Shown: one piece after another, positions 18,504 through 27,659 of the stretch
How the letters are laid out: each line of letters starts with the position of its first letter
Numbering within the stretch: the first letter of the stretch is position 1
Assembly: GCA_002748705.1 (NCBI GenBank)
Contig: PDSZ01000027.1
Span: 1-50,836, forward strand
From: Candidatus Fermentibacterota bacterium
Lineage (GTDB): Bacteria; Fermentibacterota; Fermentibacteria; Fermentibacterales; Fermentibacteraceae
Length of the DNA: 50,836 nt
Reading direction: 5' to 3'
Translations under genes and position numbers: made by a program
Notes under the pieces: generated by a model
What the model was told of the DNA's origin: nothing
Database searches by the model: none
What the model saw: only the letters and a program-made list of their open reading frames with translations

Positions 18504-19450
18504 GAGTAGTGCACCCTCCTCTCGCCAACTCTTCTCTGAATGATGGTAAGAATGAGAAGAACGAAGAAAAGGAAGACGCTGATAGCACTTGCGTAGCCTA
18601 TATCAAACCTGTCGAAGGCCTTCTGGAAAAGGTAGAACACGATTACATTGGTTGTTCCAAGGGGGCCGCCGCCAGGAGGCGGTGTCATCACATACACCAG
18701 CGCAAAGGTCTGGAAGGATGCGATGGTACTCATTATCAGAACATAAAAGGTAGTAGGAGAAAGAAGAGGCCAGGTTACATACCTGAAGGTACCCCACTTG
18801 CCTGCTCCATCAAGTTTTGCAGCCTCGTAGTAGGTATTGGGAATGTTTTCAAGGCCGGCAAGAAAGAGAACTGTGTTGTAACCTATGCTCTTCCATACAC
18901 TGACAATCATAAGTGATACCAGAGCCAGGCTGGGGCCTGTCAGTAACCCCCGGGGTTTAAGCCCCATGGGAGCCACTATCATCTCAATAATTCCTCTGGG
19001 TTCCCTGAGCCACATGAGAGGATCAGCGCCGAGAGCGGTTATTACACTGTTAACAGGTCCTGCCTCAGGTTTGAAGAGCCATGTCCATACCACCGACACA
19101 GCAACTGCAGAGGTCACCACCGGCAGGAAATAGATGGTTCTGTAAACAGTTTTGCCCTTCAGTTCTCCTCGAAGAAGCATGGCCAGAAAAAGAGGGATAA
19201 TGATACCGGCAGGAACCACCCCCAGAACAAAGAATGCAGTGTTGGCAACACTGCTCCAGAAACGGGCATCACTGAACATTCTGGCATAGTTGTCTAATCC
19301 GGTGAAGCTGTGAAATCCGCCTATATCATAATCGGTGAAAGACGCAGTGAAGCTTGACAGAATCGGAATGGTACGAAAACATATAACCACCAGCAGTGCG
19401 GGCAGAAGGTAAAGGTATGGAGTGAATTTAGATCCTTTTTTCATTTTCAC
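18500..19450 (-). CDS. Carbohydrate-type ABC permease, MalF/UgpA-like
   Basis: The inner-membrane partner of the MalG-like permease, 316 residues, with a cytoplasmic start (MKMKKGSKFTPYLYLLPALL) and six or more helices. The EAA loop is EAAKLDGAGKWGTFRYVTWP. The loop between helices around residues 125-170 (MWLREPRGIIE, MGLKPRGLL) is longer than in the shortest family members. It overlaps the HhH-MBL gene upstream and the MalG-like gene downstream by four bases each, so all are on one transcript. Confidence 0.9.
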   Translation of the reverse strand: MKMKKGSKFTPYLYLLPALLVVICFRTIPILSSFTASFTDYDIGGFHSFTGLDNYARMFSDARFWSSVANTAFFVLGVVPAGIIIPLFLAMLLRGELKGKTVYRTIYFLPVVTSAVAVSVVWTWLFKPEAGPVNSVITALGADPLMWLREPRGIIEMIVAPMGLKPRGLLTGPSLALVSLMIVSVWKSIGYNTVLFLAGLENIPNTYYEAAKLDGAGKWGTFRYVTWPLLSPTTFYVLIMSTIASFQTFALVYVMTPPPGGGPLGTTNVIVFYLFQKAFDRFDIGYASAISVFLFFVLLILTIIQRRVGERRVHYS

Positions 19451-20520
19451 AACTGCATTGAAAGGGTGAAAGCCATCGATTCTCCGTCAGTGTACAGGAA
19501 GATATTTCCGTTACGGTCTGTGCGCAAGATACGGGCACCGGTACTCTCCCATGCCTCCACTACCCTCCTGTCCGGATGCCCGAATGGATTGCCTCTGCCG
19601 CAGCAGAACACTGCCGCCTGGGGACTTGTTTTCCTTATCCAGGGAGGAAAGAGCGAGGTAAGTGACCCGTGATGAGGAACTTTCATTACAGTGACAGGCA
19701 TCTGTTCCATGGTCATTCTCATTATTGATTCGTTCTCTATATCCCCTGTGATAAGAAGAGAGAAGTCTTTCAGAGTCACAAGAAAAACCGCTGATGCTTC
19801 ATTCAGGGACCCTGCATTCCTCTCAAGAGACACAACAAGCATCTCCACTCCTCCTCCCAGATCCCACCTGTCATCAGGTTCAGCAACTGTGTACTGGCAT
19901 TCTGTTTCAAATACATATTCCAGAAGCGCCTCGTAAATAGTTGAAGAATGGAAGATTCCAGGATCTATCAGTCTGGTGCAGTTGAATACTTCCAGCACAT
20001 CCTGACAACCTCCTATGTGGTCAGCATGAGGATGAGTAAAGGCCACAGCAGTAACTGTATCAATGCCTGCTTCACGGAGCCGCTGTACAACAGGCGCCCT
20101 GATTGCCCCCTCACCAGGGGGGCCGCTGTCAACCAGCCAGGTCTGCTCCGCTGTTTGCAGCAGAACAGCATCTCCGTTACCCACATCAAGAAATACTGCT
20201 GTAAGTGTTGTGTCATCAGGTATATGCTCAGCGATTAGAACTCTCTCATGAAAGGAACTTTCAGGAATCTGCACCGATACTGATGAACGGATATCTTCAA
20301 GGAGAGATTCTCCAACGCCTGGAACAAAAAGGAGCTCTTCAATGGTGAAAAAGAAAGAGACATTTTCTCTGTACCATATTATCGATTCTGCTGTAGCTTC
20401 TCCAACACCTTTCAGTGATGTCAATTCCCAGGCAGAGGCAGTGTTCAGATCCATTGGAGGAGGATCAAGAAGCGATGATAGTATCATAGAAGTTAATAAA
20501 AAATTCATACCCCTTGACAC
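19447..20520 (-). CDS. ComEA-like HhH domain fused to ComEC-like metallo-beta-lactamase
   Basis: The protein has 357 residues from GTG 20520 (an ATG at 20508 is possible). A hydrophobic leader is followed by two helix-hairpin-helix units (about 24-80: DLNTASAWELTSLKGVGEA, ELLFVPGVGES) like DNA-binding ComEA. A beta-lactamase-fold domain then carries HPHADH (163-168), ITGDIENES and VPHHGS, matching the ComEC C-terminal nuclease-type domain. The ComEC membrane channel is absent. A secreted DNA-processing nuclease is plausible. It heads an operon with sugar-type permeases, which is unexpected. Inference: exported, given the leader. Confidence 0.85.
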   Translation of the reverse strand: MSRGMNFLLTSMILSSLLDPPPMDLNTASAWELTSLKGVGEATAESIIWYRENVSFFFTIEELLFVPGVGESLLEDIRSSVSVQIPESSFHERVLIAEHIPDDTTLTAVFLDVGNGDAVLLQTAEQTWLVDSGPPGEGAIRAPVVQRLREAGIDTVTAVAFTHPHADHIGGCQDVLEVFNCTRLIDPGIFHSSTIYEALLEYVFETECQYTVAEPDDRWDLGGGVEMLVVSLERNAGSLNEASAVFLVTLKDFSLLITGDIENESIMRMTMEQMPVTVMKVPHHGSLTSLFPPWIRKTSPQAAVFCCGRGNPFGHPDRRVVEAWESTGARILRTDRNGNIFLYTDGESMAFTLSMQL

Positions 20521-20542
20521 CAGCCTTTTTCTTAAAGAAAAT
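20514..20542 (+). promoter_or_regulatory. Candidate promoter for the beta-flower-like gene
   Basis: TTGACA (20514-20519) and GAAAAT (20537-20542) are 17 bases apart, 38 bases before the TTG start. The -35 overlaps the start of the divergent HhH-MBL gene. Confidence 0.45.
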
Positions 20543-20580
20543 ATCTGTCAGTGAATATATGAACGAAAGGGGAATCCCGT

Positions 20581-21021
20581 TTGAAAAATAAACATTTTCT
20601 TTTGCTGGTTATGCTTTCGGCCGTTGCGGCAGCAGGCCATCTCAGGCTTGAAAGCAGTGACTATGAAACTGTTGCATATGTCCGTGAAGACGGCAGAATT
20701 GAAGATGCGTCATTTCAGCCTCTGGGCAGAATAGTCGCAGATGACGAAATGGACATGATTCGTATTGAGGACGATAGTTTCAATGTCATCGGTTACATAA
20801 ACGAAGCCGAATTTCTGAATCCTGATGAGGAACGAATCTTTGAGCTTACCCCTGACGGAAGGCTGAAGAACAACCGGTTTCGGGATGTGGCAATAATCAG
20901 AGACGATGGCACTGTAGAATCTCTGAACTTCAGTGTGATGCTCTATACAGATGGCTCAGACGACGAACTTAAACAGCGTATAGCAGTTTACATTATCTAC
21001 TTCAGCGAACTCCTGGACTAA
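20581..21021 (+). CDS. Secreted beta-flower-like repeat protein
   Basis: The protein has 146 residues from a TTG start with GGGG upstream. A signal peptide (about 1-18, LLLVMLSAVAAAG) precedes short repeats of the form VREDGRIEDASFQPLGRI, IRIEDDSFNVIGYI, LTPDGRLKNNRF and IRDDGTVESLNF. This spacing of DG turns and IG strands resembles the 5-fold beta-flower proteins of Bacteroidota. It is periplasmic or surface-located, role unknown. It lies just before lexA, but lexA has its own promoter. Confidence 0.65.
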   Translation: MKNKHFLLLVMLSAVAAAGHLRLESSDYETVAYVREDGRIEDASFQPLGRIVADDEMDMIRIEDDSFNVIGYINEAEFLNPDEERIFELTPDGRLKNNRFRDVAIIRDDGTVESLNFSVMLYTDGSDDELKQRIAVYIIYFSELLD

Positions 21022-21035
21022 TTCCGGTTCCATTC

Positions 21036-21064
21036 TTGACATCAATTGTGTCAGCCTGCATAGT
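21036..21064 (+). promoter_or_regulatory. lexA promoter
   Basis: TTGACA (21036-21041) and CATAGT (21059-21064) are 17 bases apart and lie 33 bases before the lexA ATG. The -10 touches the operator at 21064-21077. Confidence 0.65.
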
Positions 21065-21077
21065 AAACATGTGTTTC
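21064..21077 (+). promoter_or_regulatory. Candidate LexA operator (SOS box)
   Basis: TAAACATGTGTTTC matches 12 of 14 positions of the Gram-positive-type LexA box (CGAACRNRYGTTYC), with intact AAC and GTT half-sites. It sits between the -10 and the ribosome site of lexA, where bound LexA would block transcription, so autoregulation is likely. Confidence 0.65.
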
Positions 21078-21096
21078 TCGCGCAGGAAGGAATGAA

Positions 21097-21720
21097 ATGA
21101 GAACAGATCTCACAGCAAGACAGAGGCAGTTTCTTGAATACATTGAATCCTTCATTGCAGACAGAGGATATCCTCCATCAATCAGAGAAATCCAGAACTC
21201 TTTCGGTCTGAAGAGCACAAAAGGTGTAAAAGACCACATAGACAGGCTGGTAGAGCGTGGATATCTCCTCAGAGAAGACGGTGCAGCAAGGGCTCTGGCT
21301 CTTTCCTCTTCTGTGAACAGAACAGTTCGTTACCCATTTGCGGCTCCAATCATTGGCAGGGTGGCCGCAGGCTTACCCATTCTTGCAGAAGCCAATGAAG
21401 AGGGGGCACTGCCTGTTCCTGAAGAGTTCAGAAACATTGACGGCCTCTTCTGGCTGAAAGTTCGTGGTGACAGCATGACAGGAGACGGCATAAACAGCGG
21501 CGATCTTGTTCTTGTAAAGCCTGCACAGTTTGTGCCCCAGGGCACTCTCTCGGTGATAATGGTTGAGAATGAAGCAACGGTAAAGCGTTTCTACAAGTAT
21601 GGGGAGACTGTTCAGCTTGTACCTTCCAATGAAGAATACAGCGTTATGGAGTACTTCGGAAAACAGCTGGCGGAAATACGAATCATCGGAAAGGTAATTG
21701 CTCTCTTTCGCTACTTCTGA
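21097..21720 (+). CDS. lexA: SOS repressor LexA
   Basis: The transcriptional repressor of the SOS response. Its 207 residues hold an N-terminal winged helix (LTARQRQFLEYIESFI, YPPSIREIQNSFGL) and an S24 self-cleaving domain. The scissile bond is A91-G92 in GRVAAGLPI, and the dyad is S126 (RGDSM) and K163 (TVKRF). All residues needed for RecA-stimulated autocleavage are present. GGAAGGAA precedes the ATG. A 14-base operator lies in its promoter. No SOS partner gene follows; the next 590 bases hold no clear gene. Confidence 0.97.
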   Translation: MRTDLTARQRQFLEYIESFIADRGYPPSIREIQNSFGLKSTKGVKDHIDRLVERGYLLREDGAARALALSSSVNRTVRYPFAAPIIGRVAAGLPILAEANEEGALPVPEEFRNIDGLFWLKVRGDSMTGDGINSGDLVLVKPAQFVPQGTLSVIMVENEATVKRFYKYGETVQLVPSNEEYSVMEYFGKQLAEIRIIGKVIALFRYF

Positions 21721-22313
21721 TGTTTACACCTTAAACCATTCTCAATTCCAGTAAGATACAGGAACTTTTTCGTTAAAACTGAATGCACCCCGTCATGAAG
21801 GAAATCTGATCAGGAGTCTGAGCAACCTCAACTCTGATAGACTGAAACTCTCAAACGGCTGAAACAATTCCTGCATCTGATCATTTCCGATCATCCGCTG
21901 CATAGCAGGGTGCTCAGCAACTGACTATCAGTATCAAAAGACAGGTTTTATCACTGCTGTTCCAACATTGCATGGTAGTTTTGTAACATTAAGCCATGTA
22001 AGTATTCAGGAGCAGATTTGTTCGTGCACAATTTCAACGCCTTTATACCATATTTTCCCGTTTCAACATACGGATGGAGGAGGCATGCATTCGGGGCAGT
22101 TCGTGTTCTCATGCGAAAACGCCTTCACCTTGAGAGGTTCAGCCTCTACAACATTCTACAGGTTTTGAGCGTGTAACCTTTTTGTTATGATGATATACAG
22201 CAGCTATTTACGAATACTGAGCTTCAACTTGCGAACAATAATAATCCCAACCAGTTGTCTCTCTTTGACTTATGATGAGACACCAGTGAGGTTTTGTGAA
22301 GAGAATAAAGATC
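21721..22313. other. Intergenic region, no gene supported
   Basis: Almost 600 bases with stops in all frames. A piece at about 22080-22170 (reading GQFVFSCENAFTLRGSASTTF) may be worn-down coding sequence, but I could not place it in a family. Confidence 0.35.
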
Positions 22314-22976
22314 TCAGTACCTTTCAAGTTCAAAGGTTGCCTGAAAACTGAAAAGCATATCCCTGACAACCTGCACTATCTGCATAGGTTCTTCAACAGA
22401 AACTGCGCCTTCATGCTCCTTTTCAGAACCGTATCCATAGGCACAGGCGATGGCTGGTATGGAGTTCTCAAGCGCAGCCTGAATATCATGGTATCTGTCA
22501 CCTGCCATTACTGCAAAGTCGTAACCATCTATCATTTCTGCGAGCCTGGCAGTTTTGGAGGCTTCGCCGCTTCTGCCCTGAAGCATCACAAAAAGACCCT
22601 TGATGCCAAGAGCTTCTGTAACCTCATGAATGTAGTTCTGATGGGCGTTGGAGAGAACTGCCAGGTCAAATCCTTCCTCTGAAAGCTTTTCAAGCATTTC
22701 TCTGGTGCCTGCATAAAGGGCTCCCTGCCTGGGTATGGTCAGTGCCTGATGATACCGCACCCTCTCCATAAACCTGCTGTAAGCCTCCTGCCCGTCTGTT
22801 CCTGTGAGCTTCCTGCAGAAAACCTCAAGAGGCTCCCCGTAGAGCGAGTTGATCTCCTCAAAGGAAGGGGCTTCCCTGCCTGTGATGTCCGAAACCGCCA
22901 TTGCAATAGCCGGCGCAAGTGCGAGTTCCGTATGGTGAAGTGTTCCGTCAAGATCGAATACAGCCAGCTTTTTCAT
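22314..22976 (-). CDS. HAD-family phosphatase, phosphoglycolate phosphatase-like
   Basis: A cytoplasmic phosphomonoesterase of the haloacid dehalogenase superfamily, 220 residues. Motif I is FDLDGTLHHTE (nucleophile D8, acid D10), motif II LAVLSNAHQ, motif III lysine in SKTARL, and motif IV AGDRYHDIQAA. The helical cap between motifs I and II is subclass I, as in Gph and PpaX. Substrate is not certain. GGAGG lies four bases before the ATG. It is divergent from the next HAD gene, with only 42 bases between the starts. Confidence 0.85.
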   Translation of the reverse strand: MKKLAVFDLDGTLHHTELALAPAIAMAVSDITGREAPSFEEINSLYGEPLEVFCRKLTGTDGQEAYSRFMERVRYHQALTIPRQGALYAGTREMLEKLSEEGFDLAVLSNAHQNYIHEVTEALGIKGLFVMLQGRSGEASKTARLAEMIDGYDFAVMAGDRYHDIQAALENSIPAIACAYGYGSEKEHEGAVSVEEPMQIVQVVRDMLFSFQATFELERY

Positions 22977-23018
22977 CTGTCCTCCAGTCCTGAGAGAATC
23001 AGGAATATATTATGTGCT

Positions 23019-23849
23019 ATGAGAAAGACCTCTATGTTTGTAACTGATTTTGACGGAACGCTCACAGGAGATAACAGTGCCTTCAATGAAAGGGACATAG
23101 CATCTCTGGAGGAACTTCGGCAATCAGGCTGTACTGTGGTTCTCGCGTCAGGCAGAAGCCCCTTTTCCCTGCGCAGAACTCTGGGAGAGCAAAAGCTGCC
23201 GGTTGACTGGTTCGTTCTTTCATCAGGAGCAGGAGTTATGGACTCTGAGGGAAGAGTTAAAGTCTCTCATATTCTTTCAGAAAAAGAGACCGCTGAAATA
23301 CATGGCGCATTTACAGAACTGGGCATCAGTGACATTTCTATTCAGGGCCCGTTTCCCGATGCCCACCTTATTCACTGGATTCCAGCTGACCACGGCGGTG
23401 ACTTCACCAGAAGGCTTGAGTTTTACAGAGGCTTCTACTCTGGAATTGATTCTCCGGAGATTAGTTCTTCTGAAGTAATCGGCTTTGTTGAACCTGATAA
23501 GGCAGAGATGGTTATCTGCTTCCTGAAACAGAAATTCAAAGACAGGTTTTCCATTGTAAGGACTACAAGCCCCCTTGATGGAGTTACAGTCTGGATAGAG
23601 GTTTTCAGCAGAGGAGTTAACAAGGGTTCAGGCTGCGAGTTCATCAGGCAGAAGATGGGCATAAAGCAGAATATGACCGCAGCAGTAGGTAACGACTGGA
23701 ATGACATACACATGCTGGACTGGGCAGAAAAAGCCTATGTGACAGCAAATGCTCCGAAAGAATTGCTTGAAAGATATACCTGTGTACCCTGCAACAATTC
23801 CGGAGGTGTGGCAGAAGCAGCATCCCTATGGCTTGAGGTTCTGTCATGA
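23019..23849 (+). CDS. HAD phosphatase, Cof-like type IIB
   Basis: The protein has 276 residues. Motif I FVTDFDGTLTG (D10, D12), motif II LASGRSPFS, and motif IV GNDWNDIHML (224-229 core) mark a Cof-type sugar-phosphate or nucleotide phosphatase with an alpha/beta cap. The frame opens upstream at 22749, but that part is antisense to the neighbouring HAD gene, so I begin at ATG 23019. No strong ribosome site is present; ATG 23034 is an alternative. Its stop overlaps the ATG of the metallophosphoesterase by four bases. Confidence 0.82.
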   Translation: MRKTSMFVTDFDGTLTGDNSAFNERDIASLEELRQSGCTVVLASGRSPFSLRRTLGEQKLPVDWFVLSSGAGVMDSEGRVKVSHILSEKETAEIHGAFTELGISDISIQGPFPDAHLIHWIPADHGGDFTRRLEFYRGFYSGIDSPEISSSEVIGFVEPDKAEMVICFLKQKFKDRFSIVRTTSPLDGVTVWIEVFSRGVNKGSGCEFIRQKMGIKQNMTAAVGNDWNDIHMLDWAEKAYVTANAPKELLERYTCVPCNNSGGVAEAASLWLEVLS

Positions 23850-24553
23850 GCAGAGTATTTGCTCTCTCCGACCTCCATCTGGGCTTTGCTGTGAATAAAC
23901 CTATGGATGTTTTCGGAAGCATATGGGCAAACCATTCTGCGAAAATAGAGCGCCTTTGGCGAAAGACTGTAGCCCCTGAGGATATTGTTCTTGTTCCCGG
24001 CGATATTTCCTGGGGCATCAACTACCGGGAAGCAGAGCCGGATCTCAAGTTTCTTGATTCTCTTCCAGGTACCAAGTACATCTGCAGAGGAAACCATGAC
24101 TACTGGTGGAAATCCCTGAAACAGACAGATGAATTCACCGGAGATTCAATCGTTCCTCTGCAGAGAACTGCTGTAAACTGCGGAGAATTTGTTCTGGCAG
24201 CATCCAGAGGCTGGAGTACTCCTCTGTGGGAGGGATACTCCATAACACAGGACGCAAAGATATACACCAGAGAACTTGGAAGAATGCAGCTGACTCTTTC
24301 TAAAGCAAAAGAAGTAAGGCAAAACCTCCAGAAACTGGTTTACATGATGCACTATCCGCCTGTTGTTGATGGCAAACCCTCAGAGTTTGCAGAACTTCTG
24401 GCAGAAGCCGGAGTTTCTCTCTGTATTTACGGGCATCTGCACGGAAGCTGGTCTGACAGAGTTGATATGAGCTACAGAGGAGTGGAGTTTCTGCTGACCT
24501 CTGCTGATTACCTGAATTTCGATCCTCTGAATATTACAGACAGGATATGTTGA
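23846..24553 (+). CDS. Calcineurin-like metallophosphoesterase
   Basis: A cytoplasmic two-metal phosphohydrolase of 235 residues. The ligand motifs are in order: DLHLG (D9, H11), VPGDIS, GNHDYWW (82-85 core), MMHYPP and YGHLHG. The GNHDYWWKS form with an early NKPMDVFGSIW segment resembles the predicted phosphohydrolases of COG1768. Substrate unknown. It overlaps the Cof-like gene and is one base from the ABC-F gene, so the three are probably one operon. Confidence 0.87.
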   Translation: MSRVFALSDLHLGFAVNKPMDVFGSIWANHSAKIERLWRKTVAPEDIVLVPGDISWGINYREAEPDLKFLDSLPGTKYICRGNHDYWWKSLKQTDEFTGDSIVPLQRTAVNCGEFVLAASRGWSTPLWEGYSITQDAKIYTRELGRMQLTLSKAKEVRQNLQKLVYMMHYPPVVDGKPSEFAELLAEAGVSLCIYGHLHGSWSDRVDMSYRGVEFLLTSADYLNFDPLNITDRIC

Positions 24554-24554
24554 A

Positions 24555-26498
24555 ATGCTTCTTTCAGTTAATGGACTTGCCCTTGAATTCGGAGCTGATG
24601 AGATATTCAGCGGGCTTTCATTCAATATCAATGCCGGCGACAGGGTTGCCCTGGTGGGAGTTAACGGAGCAGGAAAAACATCCCTTCTCAGAATAATCGC
24701 AGGAGAGATAGAGCCTTCAGCAGGGTCTGTAAACCGGTCAGGCGGGCTGAGAACAGGCTACCTTCCACAGCAGATAAGCCGATTCCCCTCTGGCACACTT
24801 CTGGAAGCAGTGTGCTCTGCCTCAGGAGAAACCGCAGATGACCTTGAGCTTGAAGCGGAACTTCACCGGCAGCTTGAGCAGGACGGCAGAATGAACAGTG
24901 AAGTGGCTCGAAAGCTCTCTGCGGTTCAGGACAGAATACTCTCAGCAGGGGGATACAATCTTGAGTCCAGAGCGAGAGCTGTTCTTACTGGTCTTGGATT
25001 CACAGCGGAAGACTTCGGCAAATCGCTTGAAGACTTCTCAGGCGGCTGGAAGATGCGTGCAATGCTGGGTACAATTCTTCTGGGTAATCCTGATCTTATC
25101 CTTCTGGATGAGCCTACTAATCACCTTGATCTGGATGCCCGGCTATGGCTGGAAGAGTTTCTGCGACGGTTCAGAGGCGCTGCCTGGATTATCTCCCATG
25201 ATCCTGCCTTTCTGGACAGGGTTATCAACAGGGTAACTGAACTTGAGTTCGGAAGTCTGAGGTTCTGGGGAGGCAACTACTCTTTCTTTGTTCAGGAAAA
25301 GCTGAAACACAATGAGCTTCTGGAAAAGCAGGCGAAAAAAGTTGAGGAAGAAAGAGAAAGGCACGAAAGATTCATCAGAAAATTCAAGGCAACTGAAAGC
25401 AAACGGTTCCAGGTGCGCAGCAGGGAGAAAATGCTTGAAAGGCTGGAAGCTGTTGCAACTTACAGAAGCCCGAAAAGAATGGTCATTAAACCTCCGGAAG
25501 TGCCCCGCAGCGGTGATATGGTTCTGGATCTCAAAGGGGTTTCCAAGGATTACGACCATACTGTCTTCAGCGGAGTTGACCTTGAAATACACAGAGCTGA
25601 CAGAATCGGTATCGTGGGCAGAAATGGCGGCGGTAAATCCACACTTTCACGGTTGTTTGCAGGAATAGAAGAGCCAACTGAAGGTACAGTGCGCAGAGGA
25701 ACCGGTGTAAAAATCGGATACTACTCCCAGGAAGTTGACCTGCAGCTTGACGGAAGCAAAACCGTACTGAGACACATTCACGATCTTGTTCCGGGAAGAA
25801 GTGAAAAAGAAGTGCGAAGCTATCTGGGCCGTTACCTCTTCACCGGTGATGATGTTATGAAACCTGTGTCTGTACTCTCCGGCGGAGAAACCAGCCGCCT
25901 TGCTCTTGCTGGAATACTTATCAAGCCCTCCAACCTGCTTATTCTTGATGAGCCTACTAACCACCTTGACATTTTCAGCAGGGATGTTCTTCAGGAAGCT
26001 CTCCTTGCATACAAAGGAACACTTGTTCTGATCAGCCACGATGAAAAGTTGCTGGCCTCTCTCTCAGAGAAGCTGCTTGTTGTCAAGAACGGCAGTGTGA
26101 AGCCTTTCGCAGGCAGTTTCGGTGAATATGTTGAGAAGCTCAGGCAAACAGCGGACAATCAGCTTGGAGTCAGACAGCAGACTTCAGGAGGAGAAACCTC
26201 AAGAGAAGCAGAGAAGGAACGGAAGCGCAAAGAGGCCGCCGCAAGAAACAAAGCCTACAGAAAACGGCGCGAAGTTGAAAAAAGGCTGGAACAGATTGAA
26301 AGCAAAATGCGTCCTCTGGAAAAGAGAAGAGAGGAGATAGAAGAACTCTTCTCAGACCATGAGGTTATCTCAAACACATCAAAGCTTGTTGAACTGCAGA
26401 AAGAGCATTCCTGTCTCAGTAACAGCCTGACAGAACTGGAAAACCAGTGGGTTCTGATAACTGAGGAAATGCCTGAATCAGATGAATCCGGCAACTGA
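24555..26498 (+). CDS. ABC-F family ATPase (ribosome-associated)
   Basis: A soluble protein of 647 residues with two ABC ATPase domains and no membrane segments. Domain 1 has GVNGAGKT (35-42), FSGGWKMR and LILLDEPTNHLD; domain 2 has GRNGGGKST, LSGGETSR and LLILDEPTNHLD. The linker between them (about 250-320) is charged and helical like the P-site tRNA interaction motif, and a lysine- and glutamate-rich C-terminal coiled coil (about 545-640) is of the Uup/YfmR type. ABC-F proteins act on stalled or maturing ribosomes; the exact subtype cannot be fixed here. Its 3' end overlaps the convergent secreted-protein gene by 21 bases. Confidence 0.92.
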   Translation: MLLSVNGLALEFGADEIFSGLSFNINAGDRVALVGVNGAGKTSLLRIIAGEIEPSAGSVNRSGGLRTGYLPQQISRFPSGTLLEAVCSASGETADDLELEAELHRQLEQDGRMNSEVARKLSAVQDRILSAGGYNLESRARAVLTGLGFTAEDFGKSLEDFSGGWKMRAMLGTILLGNPDLILLDEPTNHLDLDARLWLEEFLRRFRGAAWIISHDPAFLDRVINRVTELEFGSLRFWGGNYSFFVQEKLKHNELLEKQAKKVEEERERHERFIRKFKATESKRFQVRSREKMLERLEAVATYRSPKRMVIKPPEVPRSGDMVLDLKGVSKDYDHTVFSGVDLEIHRADRIGIVGRNGGGKSTLSRLFAGIEEPTEGTVRRGTGVKIGYYSQEVDLQLDGSKTVLRHIHDLVPGRSEKEVRSYLGRYLFTGDDVMKPVSVLSGGETSRLALAGILIKPSNLLILDEPTNHLDIFSRDVLQEALLAYKGTLVLISHDEKLLASLSEKLLVVKNGSVKPFAGSFGEYVEKLRQTADNQLGVRQQTSGGETSREAEKERKRKEAAARNKAYRKRREVEKRLEQIESKMRPLEKRREEIEELFSDHEVISNTSKLVELQKEHSCLSNSLTELENQWVLITEEMPESDESGN

Positions 26499-27659
26499 AG
26501 CCAGAAGCTCCACTGTCTCCCTCTGATCCATTACAGGTATTCCCGCCCTGACCGCTGCATTGTTAATAAGCTCACTCTCAGGGGAAGTGAAGATTATGGG
26601 AGTAAGAGCCTTTCGCACTATCGCCTCTGCATCAGACTGAGTCCATTCAACACCTGTAAACACCAGTGATACTCTGCCGTCAGCTGTGCAGACTCCTCTG
26701 CACATGGCGCCTTCAGGAAGGGCCATTCTGGCGGTAATCCTTTCAAGAAGCGCAGCTGCGCAGGCAGCTCTGGCATGACTTCCTGCGTTTCCAGGCATCT
26801 CAATCTCAACGGATTCCGGCAGTTCAGGCATGAAAGAAGGCCCTGCTATAAGACCGGCAAGAGGCTCAACCATGTGTTCAGCCTTAACCGGAGGAGGCGG
26901 AGAGGGCACAAATATCCACGGGCTCATTTTCTGACCGCCGGTACCTCTTATCCAGATAAGGGAGTTAACCGGAAGAGAAACTCCGCCGGTTTCTGCCTGA
27001 ACCATGCTGTCTGCAGCAGAGAGAAGCGGCGCCCAGGAAGAGCCCCACCACAAATCCATATCAGAAGAGATGTATTCAAGTTCAATGATATCCTCAGGAG
27101 AGCCCTGTAAAGAAGAGCTGACAATTACAGGAACTGCATGACTACCTGTATGAATAAGTTCGGTGCCGATTCCCCTCCATGCCGCCTGATGAAAATCTCC
27201 TGAGAATCCTCCGCCCCAAAGCATCACCGTGTTTTCAATAGGAAGGGAGAGCATCAAAGTGTCAGGCCCTGCCTCAAACCATCTGCTGGTTCTTACAGGA
27301 ACACTGGAAGGCAAAACAGTTTCACCGTCAAAAACTACAAATCCAGGTTCATCGCCGGCATTCCACACCAGCTGCAGTGTTCTGGCCCAAAGAGAACTGT
27401 CCGGCACCAGTGAGTCGGCAGCAAGGGTTTCACAGAGAGACTGAAGAACAGCAGCGCTGCCATCAGGGCCTCTCAGGATATATCCGGCCCATCCGGACAT
27501 GACAGTCTGGTAGCCCTCAATGCCATATGTCCACATCTCCTCCTTCTGATCCTGGGAGAGGCTTCCCCAGGGATCTGCAGGAATACCGGGAAGCATCACA
27601 ATAGCACCGTCTCCTGAAGGAAGCTGAACGGCAACAAGTAAAAGCAGAAGTGATATCAT
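26478..27659 (-). CDS. Secreted protein of unknown function, co-transcribed with hydF
   Basis: The protein has 393 residues with a short leader (MISLLLLLVAVQLPSGDGA). The mature part is rich in tryptophan and proline (FVPSPPPP at about 260), with no repeats or lipobox. The last third (ARAACAAALLERITARMALP, then RVSLVFTGVEW) could resemble an M16-peptidase-like fold, but no HxxEH motif is present. The ATG overlaps the hydF TGA by four bases. A link to hydrogenase maturation would be guesswork: HydF works in the cytoplasm and this protein is exported. Confidence 0.7.
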   Translation of the reverse strand: MISLLLLLVAVQLPSGDGAIVMLPGIPADPWGSLSQDQKEEMWTYGIEGYQTVMSGWAGYILRGPDGSAAVLQSLCETLAADSLVPDSSLWARTLQLVWNAGDEPGFVVFDGETVLPSSVPVRTSRWFEAGPDTLMLSLPIENTVMLWGGGFSGDFHQAAWRGIGTELIHTGSHAVPVIVSSSLQGSPEDIIELEYISSDMDLWWGSSWAPLLSAADSMVQAETGGVSLPVNSLIWIRGTGGQKMSPWIFVPSPPPPVKAEHMVEPLAGLIAGPSFMPELPESVEIEMPGNAGSHARAACAAALLERITARMALPEGAMCRGVCTADGRVSLVFTGVEWTQSDAEAIVRKALTPIIFTSPESELINNAAVRAGIPVMDQRETVELLASVAGFI

